Shown here: piece after piece, positions 5,261 through 5,289 of the stretch
Numbering within the stretch: the stretch's first letter is position 1
Layout: the number at the start of each line of letters is the position of its first letter
Assembly (NCBI GenBank): GCA_021162905.1
Contig: JAGGXT010000307.1
Span: forward strand, 1-5,289
Origin: Candidatus Odinarchaeota archaeon
GTDB lineage: Archaea; Asgardarchaeota; JAGGXT01
DNA length: 5,289 nucleotides
Reading direction: 5' to 3'
The notes under the pieces: model-generated
The model's database searches: none
What the model was told of the DNA's origin: nothing
What the model saw: only the letters and a program-made list of their open reading frames with translations
Program-made: the position numbers and the translations under genes

Positions 5261-5289
5261 AGAAAATATAGTCATGATATAGTATATTG

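Noticed and set aside
1..5289. CRISPR array, tRNA, rRNA, insertion sequence, toxin-antitoxin pair or defence island
   Set aside because: I saw no regularly spaced repeats, no tRNA-like cloverleaf arms, no transposase motifs and no known defence domains. The winged-helix gene has no toxin-like neighbour inside the window.

Overview
The window is AT-rich, gene-dense archaeal DNA. The evidence is an Ard1/NatA-type acetyltransferase with the Sulfolobus-like ending, an alanine aminotransferase close to the Pyrococcus type, Shine-Dalgarno sites of the GGAGGTGA kind, frequent GTG/TTG starts and TATA-like boxes about 50 bases before the starts. A gelsolin-like domain protein at the right end points to an Asgard archaeon or a close relative, because gelsolin-like proteins are best known in archaea from that group. 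This placement is inferred from gene content, not from a marker gene.

Layout, left to right. A small winged-helix DNA-binding protein (+) converges on an intramembrane M50 (site-2 type) metalloprotease (-). A divergent intergenic region of about 175 bp, with two TATA-like boxes and several short repeats, separates the protease from an Ard1-like N-terminal acetyltransferase (+). Next comes an unrecognised 315-residue protein (+) with a low-complexity linker and a cysteine-bearing C-terminal domain. It converges on the alanine aminotransferase (-) through a small hairpin with T-tracts on both strands. Upstream of the aminotransferase, on the same strand, lies the gelsolin-like protein (-): an N-terminal gelsolin-type fold, a proline-rich tether of about 80 residues with a repeated PPVEKP motif, and a C-terminal domain I do not recognise.

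The genes do not form an obvious single pathway. Most seem to have their own promoter and terminator, and only rimI and the gene after it could share a transcript. Several starts were moved from the longest reading frame to agree with the Shine-Dalgarno position. In three genes (positions 20, 2137 and 5246) the first base of the start lies exactly 8 bases after the T of the GGT core. The parts most worth a second look are the gelsolin protein's architecture and the unrecognised 315-residue protein. No CRISPR, tRNA, rRNA, insertion sequence or known defence system is visible.
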